This document shows, one piece after another, positions 54,368-64,000 of a stretch of 64,000 nucleotides of DNA. How positions within the stretch are numbered: the first letter of the stretch is position 1; every line of letters begins with the position of its first letter. Below the pieces are notes generated by a model. The model did not search any database. It saw nothing but the letters and a program-made list of their open reading frames with translations, and had not been told where the DNA came from. The DNA comes from Blastobasis lacticolella (lineage: Eukaryota > Arthropoda > Insecta > Lepidoptera > Blastobasidae). The stretch spans positions 8,430,001-8,494,000 of the forward strand of contig LR990050.1 of the NCBI GenBank assembly GCA_905147135.1, in the 5' to 3' direction. Position numbers and translations under genes: made by a program.

Positions 54368-56532
54368 ATGGTTGTTGGATCTACTGCGTATCCAGGGAGG
54401 CAGGTACTCCACAAAATGCAGCCCATGGGCATGACACCCCGGGAGCTGTCGGAGTACGATGACTTGGCGACAGCACTTATAGTGGACCCTTACCTTGGCA
54501 TCACTACACACAAGATGAATATACGATATAGACCTCTGAAAACAAATAAAGAAGAGTTGAAACTTATAGTAAAGGAATTCATTCAAACACAGGATTATAA
54601 CAAGGCATATACAAAGTTGGCTAATGGTGAATGGATGCCTAGACATTTTAGTAAAAATAAACATCAACAGAGTAAACTAAGAGAACATGTAAGTAACACT
54701 ACAGCTTCATACCAAGTTACATAAAAAAATTTGTAAAATATTTCCTTATTAAAATTTTGTATTTTATGTTTCAGATATACCGGTATTTACGAGTATTTGA
54801 TAAGAAAGCTGGATTTGTTATTGAACCATGCTACAGGTATTCATTGGAAGGGCAGGTTGGTGCAAAAATATCGACTACAAAAAAGTTCTTCAAACATGAG
54901 AGAATAGATTTTCTAGTTGGGTGTATTGCAGAAATGACAGAAGATGAAGAGAAACAGCTTCTTCACCCTGGGAAAAATGACTTTTCTGTTATGTATAGCT
55001 GTAGAAAAAACTGTGCACAGTTGTGGTTAGGTCCTGCAGCATATATTAATCATGATTGTAGACCGAATTGCACTTTTGAGGCTACTGACCGAGGGAAAGC
55101 ATTTGTCCGTGTTCTAAGAGACATTGAAGTGGGAGAAGAGATTACTTGTTTCTATGGAGAAGACTTTTTTGGAAATGGTAATTGTTATTGTGAGTGTGAG
55201 ACTTGTGAACGACGTGCAAAGGGAGCTTTTTCTGTCAAGAGCACAGATACTGATGAGCAAGCTACAAGATACAGATTTAGAGAAACTGATAATAGAATTA
55301 ATAGGACAAAGGCGAAGCAAAGCAAAAAAAGTGATAGTAGAAAAAATTCTGAAAAAACTCGAATATCAAGTCGACTTAACTCTAATATAATATCTCCTCT
55401 TAGTATGAAAGAAATGAAACAAAAAGGTTTGACAAAATATGATGCTGAGCTATTGATCGCACAGGGCTGTATTGCTGATGTTATAGATGGGTCAGACCAT
55501 AAACAGTCTCAAGGGAGCAGGGAGTCTTCAGCATCAAGTCGTGGTGAAAGACTACGCAGAAGAACTGATAGTTGTCGTATTAATGGAGCAATATCTGGTA
55601 ATGGGTCACAGCGGAATGTGGCTCCTTCACGATGCTGTAGCACTACAAGTTCACGTAGTAGTAGAGATTCTCATAGTGGCATTGTACTGAGAAGTCATAA
55701 ACGCTTACAAGACACATGCGCACAGCCTCTATGTACTAAGGCAAGAAATAGTTTCAAAGAAGAAAAAGAAAAAGAAAAGTCTGGCAGAATTCTAGATTTT
55801 CCTAAATGTCAAAGTGAGTCACCTTCCTTAGATACTAATACTAATCAAGTACACATAAATATTGAACCTACAGAAAATAGTCCAAATATATCAGAAACTG
55901 ATGATATTAAAAATAATAAACCTTCAGAATCAATTATAGTTAAAAATGAGTGTGATACAAGTGAATCTCTCTTGCAAACTATCGATCAGAGTATTCCATT
56001 ACATGCTGAAACATCAAAAGAACATAAAATTGAGAATGTTGATTGTGTAAGTGATTCAAAGGAGAGTTTGCGAAGTGAAATATGTGAATTTAGAGAAAAT
56101 GTTAACCCAAGTGATTCCACTGATGGCAAAACGAACAAAAGCAATAAAGTAGAGGTATCAAATGAAGTTGAAGACGTTAAAAGTGAAGGTGATTTGGGTC
56201 CACCATGGCTGGCAGACAATTCGAATAAGAGCAACGAGTGTCCGTGCACGCCGCCGCGGCGGCGCGTGAAGCTGACGCTGCGCGTGAAGCGCAGCCCGGT
56301 GGTGGAGGAGGTGCTGGACTGCGGCGGCAGCGAGGTGCCCGAGTACGAGGTGCTGCGGCTGGAGGGCGTCGACCCCGAGACCGCGCGCCGCCTTAAGAAA
56401 CGCCGTCGCTCCAAAGAACGCCACCGCAAGCATAGTCCCGTCCGTCCTCTGCCACCAATGAAACGTTTAAGATTGATATTCGGTAATGAGAGTAGAACTA
56501 TCGACTTGCCCCCTGCTATTTCGGCAGACTGA
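54368..56532 (+). CDS. Suv4-20: Suv4-20 histone H4-K20 methyltransferase (two coding exons)
   Basis: Exon 1 54368-54688 starts at the ATG before [11 protein letters not shown] and ends AACAT|GTAAGT. Exon 2 54775-56532 follows TTTATGTTTCAG; the junction is in phase 0. The total is 692 residues. Residues 12-107 form the Suv4-20 N-terminal helical domain ([30 protein letters not shown]). The SET domain follows with [17 protein letters not shown], the NHDCRPNC motif at about residue 199 and [14 protein letters not shown] post-[11 protein letters not shown] is near residue 244 (Zn-binding Cys). The rest (about 260-692) is low-complexity, Ser/Glu/Lys-rich, ending in a basic GC-rich segment and [19 protein letters not shown]. 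The enzyme adds methyls to H4K20me1 to give di/trimethyl marks of heterochromatin. The tail is shorter than the roughly 1300 residues I recall for the fly protein. Confidence 0.93.
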
Positions 56533-56782
56533 CAGATGCGACTACCTTATGGGTTTATTTCCACCGTTATTATTGAATTATTAGTTTAATTATTGTCACT
56601 GATTACTGATTAGTTTTAATTTGACTAGTATTTATATTGTGACGTGAAGCTCTGTTTGTAAAGTATTGTGTGATAGGTTTGAGATTTTCATACTGATTCC
56701 AATGACTTATTTATTTAAAAGAGTGACAAAACTATTGTTTATATTAGCACTAAATTTACTGTATAGTAGGTTATTATTATGA

Positions 56783-56788
56783 AATAAA
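56783..56788 (+). terminator. candidate Suv4-20 polyadenylation signal
   Basis: AATAAA about 250 bp after the stop codon, in AT-rich sequence typical of a 3' UTR. Confidence 0.45.
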
Positions 56789-56799
56789 ACCTGAGTTTA

Positions 56800-57944
56800 G
56801 AATAACATACCAATATTCAGAATTTTTTACTGAAATATGTTTTGACAAGAGTGAACATTGATGCCTGGCACCTAAATTGATATACACTGTATGCAAGTGT
56901 AAATAACTCTTTGTAAATTTGGAATTAGGTGACCCCTTTAAATTAATTTTTAATATATATTTTAAATAATTATGTACACTAGAGTATTCTACATTAATGC
57001 TTTTCAGGTTATTGCCAATTATTTGGTTGTATTCTTATTTTATTCTTGGAATTTTAGGTTTCAAAAACATACTGAGTAGGTGGATTTGGTGTTTTAAAAT
57101 TTATAACTAGGTGTATTGTAGTTGTTGCATTTCGCGAGCATCTTAGACACGTTTAGTTGGAAAATGCCCCTTTACCAAAATGTCCTTTACAAGAATTCCC
57201 TTTTTTAGGGGGGCCTTGGTCTAGTGGCGGGGTGCTTGCTAGACCGATAACCAAAGTTAAACAATGTATGTACAGTCCGGGAACTGGATGTCAGACCATT
57301 TCATAGTGGCTAGTCGAACTTCCAAGTACCGCAACGAGCTCGGATCCCTTTGAGTAAATCGACCGTCGAATAGGATGCCTTATCTCTAACAAAACTCTTT
57401 TTCTACAATGTTGGCGGAAAGTTGTAGATTTTGTATTACTATAACTTTATGGATGTGTAATTTTATTTTATGTAGGCATGTATTTTTGGGAAGGGCCATT
57501 TTGAAACCAGGGGACATTTTGGGAAAGGGACATTTTGCAACTAAACGCTTAGCGTTGACATTGCAATAGCGTGTAACTATAGTATATGTAGTATCTTCAC
57601 AGATTTCTGGATATCCCAAGTATACTTAAAACATTAACTGGGTCCTTTCCGACAAACAGACACTTGTAAAAAAGACGTATTGTACTTGCAATCGCGAATT
57701 GTAACAATTACAAGATTCTGATAGTGTTAAAAATACTATAATTCTCAACAGAAATAATATGAAACACTATGTAATTGTAGTTTAATTAAAAATATTTTTA
57801 GTGGTACCAAATATAAATAATCAAAGGAATAAGAGCTTTGTTCTCTCGTATTGAAGATAACAAGCTCTCAAAAGAAAATGATGAAATTAAATGTGTAAAT
57901 GATGCGCTTTAAAATTGGGAAGTATGTATTGGAACACCAGAGTG
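56800..57944. other. intergenic DNA downstream of Suv4-20
   Basis: 57205-57370 contains GGGGCCTTGGTCTAGTGGCG, reminiscent of a tRNA A box, but no B box follows in register. No gene otherwise. Confidence 0.4.
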
Positions 57945-58435
57945 TGATACGTAACGTCTAATTCGTTCATCGAATCACGCGTAGTCGCAACTTTACTGCG
58001 AATGCACGTTACGTCGACCCACGTGTCGAAAGTTCACCGCTGCGAATCACTTTACATCGAATGCACGCCACGTCGAAACGCGTCACGCCGAAATCATTAT
58101 GATCTCGAATAGACGCTCTATAACTACCTACGTACTTTTTGCAAAACTAAACGGATTGGCCATTAGTGTAGGTAGAGTCAGGCCATTACTCTAATGGCCA
58201 ATGACGTTTAGATTTGCAAAGAGAATATAATTAAAGCGCCCTTTCAAGATCATATGATTTCGACGTGAGATGTTTCGAGGTAGCGTGCATTCGATCTAAC
58301 GTGATTCGTTATGGCGTGACTTTGTCTTTATGTTTGTCGACGTAGCGTGCATTCTATGTAACGTAATTTTTAGTGGCGAGACTTTGTCATTACGTGTTTC
58401 CACGTAGCGTGCATTCGATGTAACGTATCATCCTC
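57945..58435. mobile_element. MITE with many subterminal ACGTnGCGTGCATTCGATGTAACG copies
   Basis: The ends GTGATACGTAACGTC and ACGTAACATCG-type sequences are roughly complementary (right end GATGTAACGTATCATC). At least four copies of CGTGCATTCGATGTAACG or its complement flank a centre with the small hairpin ATTGGCCATTA...TAATGGCCAAT (58155-58203). No ORF. The class is not certain. Confidence 0.6.
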
Positions 58436-59125
58436 GGACCACCACTTGTAGCTGTTGGTTGATAAATACTGAACTTGTTTTCGTCTTTGTATATCCAATA
58501 TTTCGTTTTTTGTTGTATATTTTACTAGACTTGCAAGACAAGTGAACAATCGATCAAATGTGTTTGACTCAATACCCAGACTGCAATTGTGTTTGTATAT
58601 TATTTATTAGACGATAGGCTACTTTCGAACAAAATATTTTCTGCTGTTCTTGTATTGCAAAGAGCTACATTGCAGTGTTCTTTGCCACTCGGGTTCACGG
58701 TAGTTCTTTACTATAACAGTGGCTAATTTGATTGTCGCCTTTATGTGTAGGGTATAGACACTGAACAGATAATGGTACTCTGCCAGAAAAGGCCTATCCC
58801 ACACTATCAGACTCACCAATAAGGTTGACTAGAAGAGAAGAGAGAAATTCATTTCAAGAATAATGTCATTACTATTGGTAGAGTATTATTTCTTTGCGTG
58901 CAAAGGAAATAGTGTATGATGTGTCATGATCGGATTATTTCGCCATCGTATTTTATTAATGTTACCTATCACGATACGATGCATCGTTCTTTGCTGTGTG
59001 CTTTGTTGTGGGCAATCAAAGTGCATTCCTTGTATTGCGATTATCGCAATCGACTTAGAACTTTTCGCAGATTGGACTCGCTACAGTCGCGACTGACAGT
59101 TATAAACATCATAGCTTATATCCAT
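58436..59125. other. intergenic DNA, no supported gene
   Basis: Short ORFs only; no repeat edges recognised. Confidence 0.45.
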
Positions 59126-59129
59126 ATTA

Positions 59130-59395
59130 TTGTCATCATCATCATCAGCTCAGCATCAGCTGTCCTCGGCTTGCCGCATCCAGCATCCATCTGCCTTTCG
59201 CAAATCGTCACTCCACCTGGCCGGACGCTTGCCCCGTCGCAGTCTTCATTCAAGAACTCGTTTACCCCAGCGGTTGTCGGTTCTTCGGCAAATGCCTATG
59301 GCCAACCCACCTTACGCCACTTCAGCTTACAAATTCTGTGCGCTATGTCGGTAGCTGTGGGTCTCTGTTGGATTATTTCGTTGTGAATTGTATAC
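59130..59395 (-). pseudogene. RTE-type 3' end with (ATG)n tail
   Basis: The minus strand starts near GAGACCCACAGCTACCGAC and contains RRTDNR-like and ACGAGTTCTTGAATG phrases, then GCGTCCGGCCAGGTGGAGTG and ATGCTGGATGCGGCAAGCC, ending with CTGATGATGATGATGAC. This is the familiar 3' end of lepidopteran RTE elements (coding for GKRVLEW..., RPPARWSDDLRK, MRQAEDRA) with internal deletions. The plus-strand ORFs here are shadows. Confidence 0.65.
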
Positions 59396-60636
59396 TTCAG
59401 AGAGACTCCGAGCATAGCACATTCCACGTTGAACTAGTGAACCAGTCACAATTGAAATGTCCACGTACCGGCACCGGCAGGTTGTACGTACTGGTTGAAA
59501 ACTTTTGTTTTTATGCTATGTAGGGAACTTAATTCATAAATAATGGAGATGAAAAAAATAAAAAATAAATTTCATTAAAGCTTACTATCCCGTATTTGGT
59601 TAATTTGCACGAAATCCGTGAGCTTGATGACATTTTAGTTTGTGTCTATCTGACGATTTAACCTTGTTGTTTAGGGTACAGATTTTCAGAAACCGTTGGT
59701 TGATAGGTATTATTTTATTTTTAAGGTAGGTACGTGAAGGCGTTCGACCTCAATGAGTGACGAGTTTGAGTTGATAACATAGGTACTCCTTGGGTAGTCC
59801 CGTTAGAAACATAATATTAGCTAGGTGTAGGTAGGTAATGTTGCCCGTTCTCGAGCTTCCAGCTCATGCTGGGATTTATCGCAATCTGTTCAGTAGAGTT
59901 TAGGCGTAGTTTTGCGGGCAAACGCACTTTCATATTGATTTAGTGTTTAGAGTTCTATGGAAATAAGTATTATGAATGCAATGAGTTGGTGTTACCCATA
60001 TCAACGGAAAGAGGAAAAGTTAGCACAGTATTCCATTGCAGGGCAACAAGCAAATTGATATTGTAATTCATATTGTTGGTTTATTACGCTACTATTTTAT
60101 TATATTCTAGGTACCTGAGATTACTAGCGACCGTTATTCCTCAAGTAGGTAGATACTATTTCCCATTCCTATTTTATGGACAGCAAGAGTTGTATGGAGA
60201 ACATTTTTATTTCTTATTTTTCCATACAAAATCATTGTTGGCATGCATATTTTTTTCTACCTATATTTAAAAATGTAACGCATGTATCCAGATAATGATG
60301 CGCATCATTTACGCCTTAGTAATGCATTGGTTGTACCTACTTGTAATTTCATGTTAGTGTAAAATTCAAATGACGCTAGAATTAAGTCTAGCTTTTGTGA
60401 TATTCCATTTTGGAATGTTGTATATAAAATTTGTAAGTTAGAAACAAGTTGCATATTGTTGAAAAATAAGCCATTATGAAATATTTTCATTTAAATATCA
60501 CAATAAAATGCCTCAAGTTTCGTTTTGGTTTGCTTTCATAATTGAAGATACAGAAAAAGCTAGGTTACCTAGTATGTAGTGTAGTGTGGTGGTGTGGGTG
60601 GAGCTAAAACATCCTGCGGCTGGTACGATGCTGATA
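59396..60636. other. intergenic DNA, no supported gene
   Basis: AT-rich with short ORFs; no recognisable element. Confidence 0.45.
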
Positions 60637-61046
60637 ATGAGCAGTTTTCCAATAGGTATCTAAAGCATTCTTAACCACTCACTAGATGGCGCCCCGACAA
60701 TTTTGGTAATTGATAATCGCTTGAAATAGGTTCTTAGCAATGAGGATATAAACACTGGGTACGTTGTATTGGATAATATTGTATTTGTCAATAGTTTTCA
60801 ACCATTTTAGAGGTTGTAATAATAAAAGAAGATAATGCCAACTTATATAAATATTTCTTTGTACAGTTCGTTCAACCTTTAACAGTTATGTTTATATTAA
60901 TAAACATTTTATTTTTAAGTTTAGTATTAGTTGGCTGCATGAAATCACTGCCAGCATCATACAGATTAAAAAAAGATTACCAAAATTGTAGGAGCGCCAT
61001 CTATTGATGCTTTTTGAAACCAACTGACAATACCTACTGGAAACCA
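60637..61046. mobile_element. foldback MITE family F, copy C
   Basis: ATGAGCAGTTTTCCAATAGG at the left and ATACCTACTGGAAACCATTG at the right, with internal AGATGGCGCCCCGACAATT and TAGGAGCGCCATC. Short form like copy B, without the CCTAGCGTCC segment. Confidence 0.65.
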
Positions 61047-61149
61047 TTGACGCATTATCATCATATTCGTTGCAGGATTGCCACTCTTCACCGCCTTTAT
61101 CCATCACGGCTTTTGCCTCTGGTTCCTCATAGTTGAAGTTTTCCCTAAA

Positions 61150-61196
61150 CCAAAGAAATTGGGACTAAAGCTTTTATCTAGTCCCAATTTCTATGG
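61150..61196. repeat. 18-bp stem with 11-nt loop
   Basis: CCAAAGAAATTGGGACTA (61150-61167) pairs with TAGTCCCAATTTCTATGG (61179-61196) with a single mismatch. Confidence 0.75.
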
Positions 61197-61360
61197 TGGG
61201 AACACGGTGAAAGATATCTAACGGCAAGCGCAGTGTAGGACGGCGCCTAAGAGCTCGACGCCGATGGATTACCTATTACCAAACAAAGCGATATGCTCCA
61301 TCTGCCGCATCGTTACTCAATGAGGTGAGATGGCGCTAAAATGCCTGCCTAGTACCTACT

Positions 61361-61655
61361 ATCAGGCGTGCACGGGAGCCCGGGATCCGCCTTAACTATG
61401 AACCAGGATTTGGCAGATCGGGTAATTAGAGTAGAGTGACTGCCATCTGACATCTCCGTCTCCGTTACACATTCAGTCGCTTGAATGTGCAGGTTCCCTC
61501 ACGATGTTTTCTCTCACGTGACAGCAGTTCTTCTTCTACTAATGTACTTGCCTACATAACAAGGAAAGGTCATTAGTAGATACATTATGGCACGAAGGAT
61601 TGAACTCGCCACCTCTCGCTTACGAGTTGGGCCCGCTAACCATTAGGCCACAGCT
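61361..61655 (-). mobile_element. tRNA-derived SINE, near complete
   Basis: On the minus strand the head reads GAGCTGTGGCCTAATGGTTA (A box) and GAGTTCAATCC (degenerate B box). The body carries TGAGAGAAAACATCGTGAGG and GATGGCAGTCACTCTACTC, and the 3' part GATCCCGGGCTCCCGTGCACG. Same family as the SINE pair at 37.9-38.5 kb. Confidence 0.78.
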
Positions 61656-61874
61656 CTTTCTGGTAAATGCCTGCCTAGTAAAGTAAAAAAAGTTGGAGCT
61701 TGAGTTGAACTTCTGCATAGAAATTAGAAAGGAAAGTCCCAGTTGTCCCCTCTAGAGCACAGTACGGGGCGATAAGTGGGAATTTAATGTTGCCTGCCTT
61801 ATCCCCACGCTCGGCAAAGCGCAGTTGCCCCGCGCCATCTAGTGGTACGTAAATGAAGTTTTTCCGTCATACTA

Positions 61875-62271
61875 ATGAGCAGTTTTCCAATAGGTAGGTA
61901 TCTAAAGCATACCTAACCATTCCCTAGATGGCGCCCCGACAATTTTGGTAATCGATAATCGCTTGAAATAGGTTCTTAGAAAAGAGGATATAAACACTGG
62001 GTAACGTTGTATTGGATAATATTGTTAACAATAGTTCTCAACCATTTTAGAGGTTGTAATAAAATATTACAAACAAAACAAACATCGATTTGACTGACCC
62101 AATTCGTTTCATGGACACTAGGATCAAGAATGGACGCAATACAAATATGAAAGGTATGTATTAAAATTCATATCGTTGAACCTTTTGGTAAAAAATTACC
62201 AAAATTGTAGGAGCGCCATCTATTGATGCTTTCTAAAACCTATTGACAATACCTACTGGAAAACTCCTCAT
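61875..62271. mobile_element. foldback MITE family F, copy D
   Basis: ATGAGCAGTTTTCCAATAGG at the left and TACCTACTGGAAAACTCCTC at the right. It contains the segment GGACACTAGGATCAAGAATG, the inverse of one in copy A, so A and D share the long form in opposite orientation. Confidence 0.65.
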
Positions 62272-63124
62272 TTCGACGTCAACGCAAACGCGATAGTAAA
62301 GTAAAATCGAAGCAAAACTTACACTCAGCCCTTTGGTGATCTGATCTATTATGCCACCCCCGCCAGTCACGGGAAGGAGAGGCCGGCCCAAGAAGCGATA
62401 GCTAGACTTAAGTTGAGTTGAACTTGTGAACATGACGCATGCAACTGCGTCGAAATATCGAAGTAAAATAATACTAACCGAGGTAACAAACCCAATAACA
62501 TGTGTAGTGAAAGTGAGGTGTGTGTGGTGACCCACTACACCGGCACGAACAGTGAGCCACGGGTCCACGGTGTTCAACCTCAAAATTCTGATTTTCTAAA
62601 TTATTTTACCTTAAATATCCAAAAAAATCAGCAAGGAACCGGTTATTTTTTAGAGTGACTTGAACAAATAATACGGGTAGGCAGTATCAGGCTACTGCCG
62701 TCAGTCTTCGTAAATAGGTACATGAATTTCCTACCCGGCGCGTCATCATTCGCGTGGTTTCAATTTAATGAGCTCTACCTCTATCTATCCCACTCCTACA
62801 CGTACACTACCCTACCCCATCCGTGCCCTAACCGTACTCTACCCGTACCCAAACCCCCTCAATCCACTAAAATCCACTGCTAGGCTCCACCAGTGGATCA
62901 AGTCCCTACCCTTTTCTATCTAGATTTTTACATATAACCCCTACCCTACCAAACCACCACTGTCGGTAGATGCCTAAAATAGATCTCAAGAACTCCAGTG
63001 TAGCTAGTTGATTCTTTATTTTATACAACTTTAAAAGATTACATTAATGACTGAAATTAGAAAACAGGTCAAGTTATGTTGTTAATTGATTTATGTTGAT
63101 TTATAGTCTTCACAGTTATTTTGG

Positions 63125-63268
63125 GCATCATCATCATCATCTTGGCGTTATGTCCCGGTTGCGCCCCCCCGCAGTACGCGAGGGCCCAAGGTCCGCCTTC
63201 CTGCTATTCTTGGCCCACCTCGCTCGGTCTTCAGCATCCCTAGTGGTGAGCTTATTGGCACGCATATC
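63125..63268 (-). mobile_element. 5'-truncated SINE with 19-bp target duplication
   Basis: GTCTTCACAGTTATTTTGG occurs at 63106-63124 and 63269-63287. The insert, read on the minus strand, contains GGCGGACCTTGGGCCCTCGC, GGGCGCAACCGGGACATAAC and a GATGATGATGATGATGC tail, the 3' end of the SINE at 42690-42958. The paralogous empty site is at 33087-33105. Confidence 0.85.
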
Positions 63269-63384
63269 GTCTTCACAGTTATTTTGGTAAATAAAACTAA
63301 TTGCTTACACATTTATAAAGAGTGTACTATTCTCTAACCTCTCTACTATGCTAATAACTACAAACAGGATTAATTAATAATAGT

Positions 63385-63887
63385 TTGGAGGTCTTGAGTA
63401 GTAGGATTAGTTAAACTCCGTAGACAAGTGTGGAATGGATGTATTTACAGAAAATGTTCCTAACTATATTTACAAATACGTACTACCTAAACTTGTGTGA
63501 TAGATCTAGTAAAAAGCTATTTGCATTGACCAATGGGAAAGCCCGCCGCGAGATAGCTTCCCCCACCACGCCGCGCGCCGGTGTGGTGCCGCTATAAATA
63601 AGAGGCGCAGAGCGGCGGACGCCCATTTGGCCGGCGCATCGAGGGACAGCACATCGGAGGAAGCTCGGCGCGCACGGTGGCGACTACAGCGGCGGCGAAC
63701 TCCGGTGGTCTTCTGAAGCTGCGCTGGGGCTCCGTGGCGTGAAGAATAATCGAAGACAAGTCGTTCTTTTCAGAACGCAATCCTGAGTTTCATGACAATA
63801 CGCTCTCTGTGGCTAAATACGCATTCGTTCTATTTATTATAGAACACGAGTTTCACGACTTTTATACGAATACAATCGGTAGCCACA
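63385..63887 (+). mobile_element. LTR-like insertion (candidate solo LTR) with 5-bp duplication
   Basis: ATAGT lies on both sides (63380-63384 and 63888-63892) and the 33.19-kb paralogue reads straight through (AATAATAGTGATCTC). The insert ends CCACA but starts TTGG rather than TG. It has a TATA-like GCTATAAATAAGAGG at about 63591-63605 followed by a GC-rich transcribed-leader-like stretch. A 5-bp duplication fits BEL/Pao or some gypsy LTRs. No second copy in the window confirms that it is an LTR. Confidence 0.5.
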
Positions 63888-63942
63888 ATAGTGATCTCAT
63901 TCGTTGGTATCGGTGTGTACTCTCCGGTTCGCTGTAGACCCC

Positions 63943-64000
63943 CAGTAGCCGTATTCACAATTATTCGAAACCGTTTCCGAACGATTCGACACGAAATTCG
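63943..64000. mobile_element. left end of a TAGCCGTATTCACAAT MITE, cut by the window edge
   Basis: CAGTAGCCGTATTCACAATT followed by ATTCGAAACCGTTTCC matches the termini of the MITE at 30610-30844. Confidence 0.6.

Larger units (their letters stand above)
62515..63940. repeat. long dispersed repeat, copy 2, with two insertions
   Basis: Collinear with 32112-33240 except for insertions at 63125-63268 and 63385-63887. Both insertions have target duplications and both empty sites are preserved in copy 1. Confidence 0.75.

Noticed and set aside
57205..57370. tRNA-like GGTCTAGTGGCG
   Set aside because: Only an A-box-like phrase; no B box or cloverleaf, so no tRNA gene called.
1..64000. CRISPR arrays, bacterial operons, origins
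   Set aside because: The window is eukaryotic; no regularly spaced short repeats or prokaryotic gene layout was seen.

Overview
This is a eukaryotic, AT-rich and transposon-dense window that most likely comes from a moth or butterfly (Lepidoptera). The evidence is two conserved animal genes (an SKP1 homologue and a Suv4-20 histone methyltransferase) with short introns and GT-AG splice sites, an interstitial run of the insect telomere repeat (CCTAA/TTAGG), and repeat families I know from lepidopteran genomes: RTE-type elements with (ATG)n tails, tRNA-headed SINEs, and a CR1-like element whose ORF1 joins a PHD finger to an FP25K-like domain. No species assignment is possible from the sequence alone.

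Layout. 1-5 kb: AT-rich DNA, a TA-flanked MITE (2869-3504) and two copies of a foldback MITE (family F). 5.1-11.1 kb: a complete Ty3/gypsy-type LTR retrotransposon with 128-bp LTRs and a 4-bp target duplication. It carries a small extra ORF for a predicted myristoylated membrane protein ahead of a broken gag and pol. 11.4-12.9 kb: a large inverted-repeat element. 13.0-19.2 kb: a tandem array of roughly 410-bp TIR units, split by a nearly intact CR1-like non-LTR element on the minus strand (13603-18570). 21.8-22.3 kb: a reverse-transcriptase remnant just upstream of skpA (22.5-23.6 kb). 26.6-28.7 kb: a hairpin, a retroposon, and a candidate two-exon membrane-protein gene on the minus strand, whose intron holds the telomere-like run. 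30-35 kb: dispersed repeats and a broken RTE endonuclease. 36.1-41.6 kb: a hAT-type element with an 8-bp TSD, containing a mariner-type TIR element, which in turn holds two opposed SINEs and a smaller mariner-like MITE. 42-52 kb: SINE and RTE fragments, a second non-autonomous hAT, a BED/hAT transposase fragment, a near-perfect foldback with arms of about 190 bp, a PIF/Harbinger scrap and a non-LTR ORF1 remnant. 54.3-56.8 kb: the Suv4-20 gene. 57.9-64 kb: another MITE, an RTE 3' end, two more family F copies, a SINE, and a repeat carrying two clean insertions whose empty sites are preserved in a paralogous copy near 33 kb.

Host genes. SkpA is an adaptor of SCF ubiquitin ligases and Suv4-20 places H4K20 di/tri-methyl marks; nothing here suggests they share an operon-like unit or are co-regulated. 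The third host candidate (27350-28672, minus) is unrecognised but supported by a phase-matched splice junction. Everything else is mobile DNA in various states of decay, and the order of insertion can be read from nested target-site duplications.
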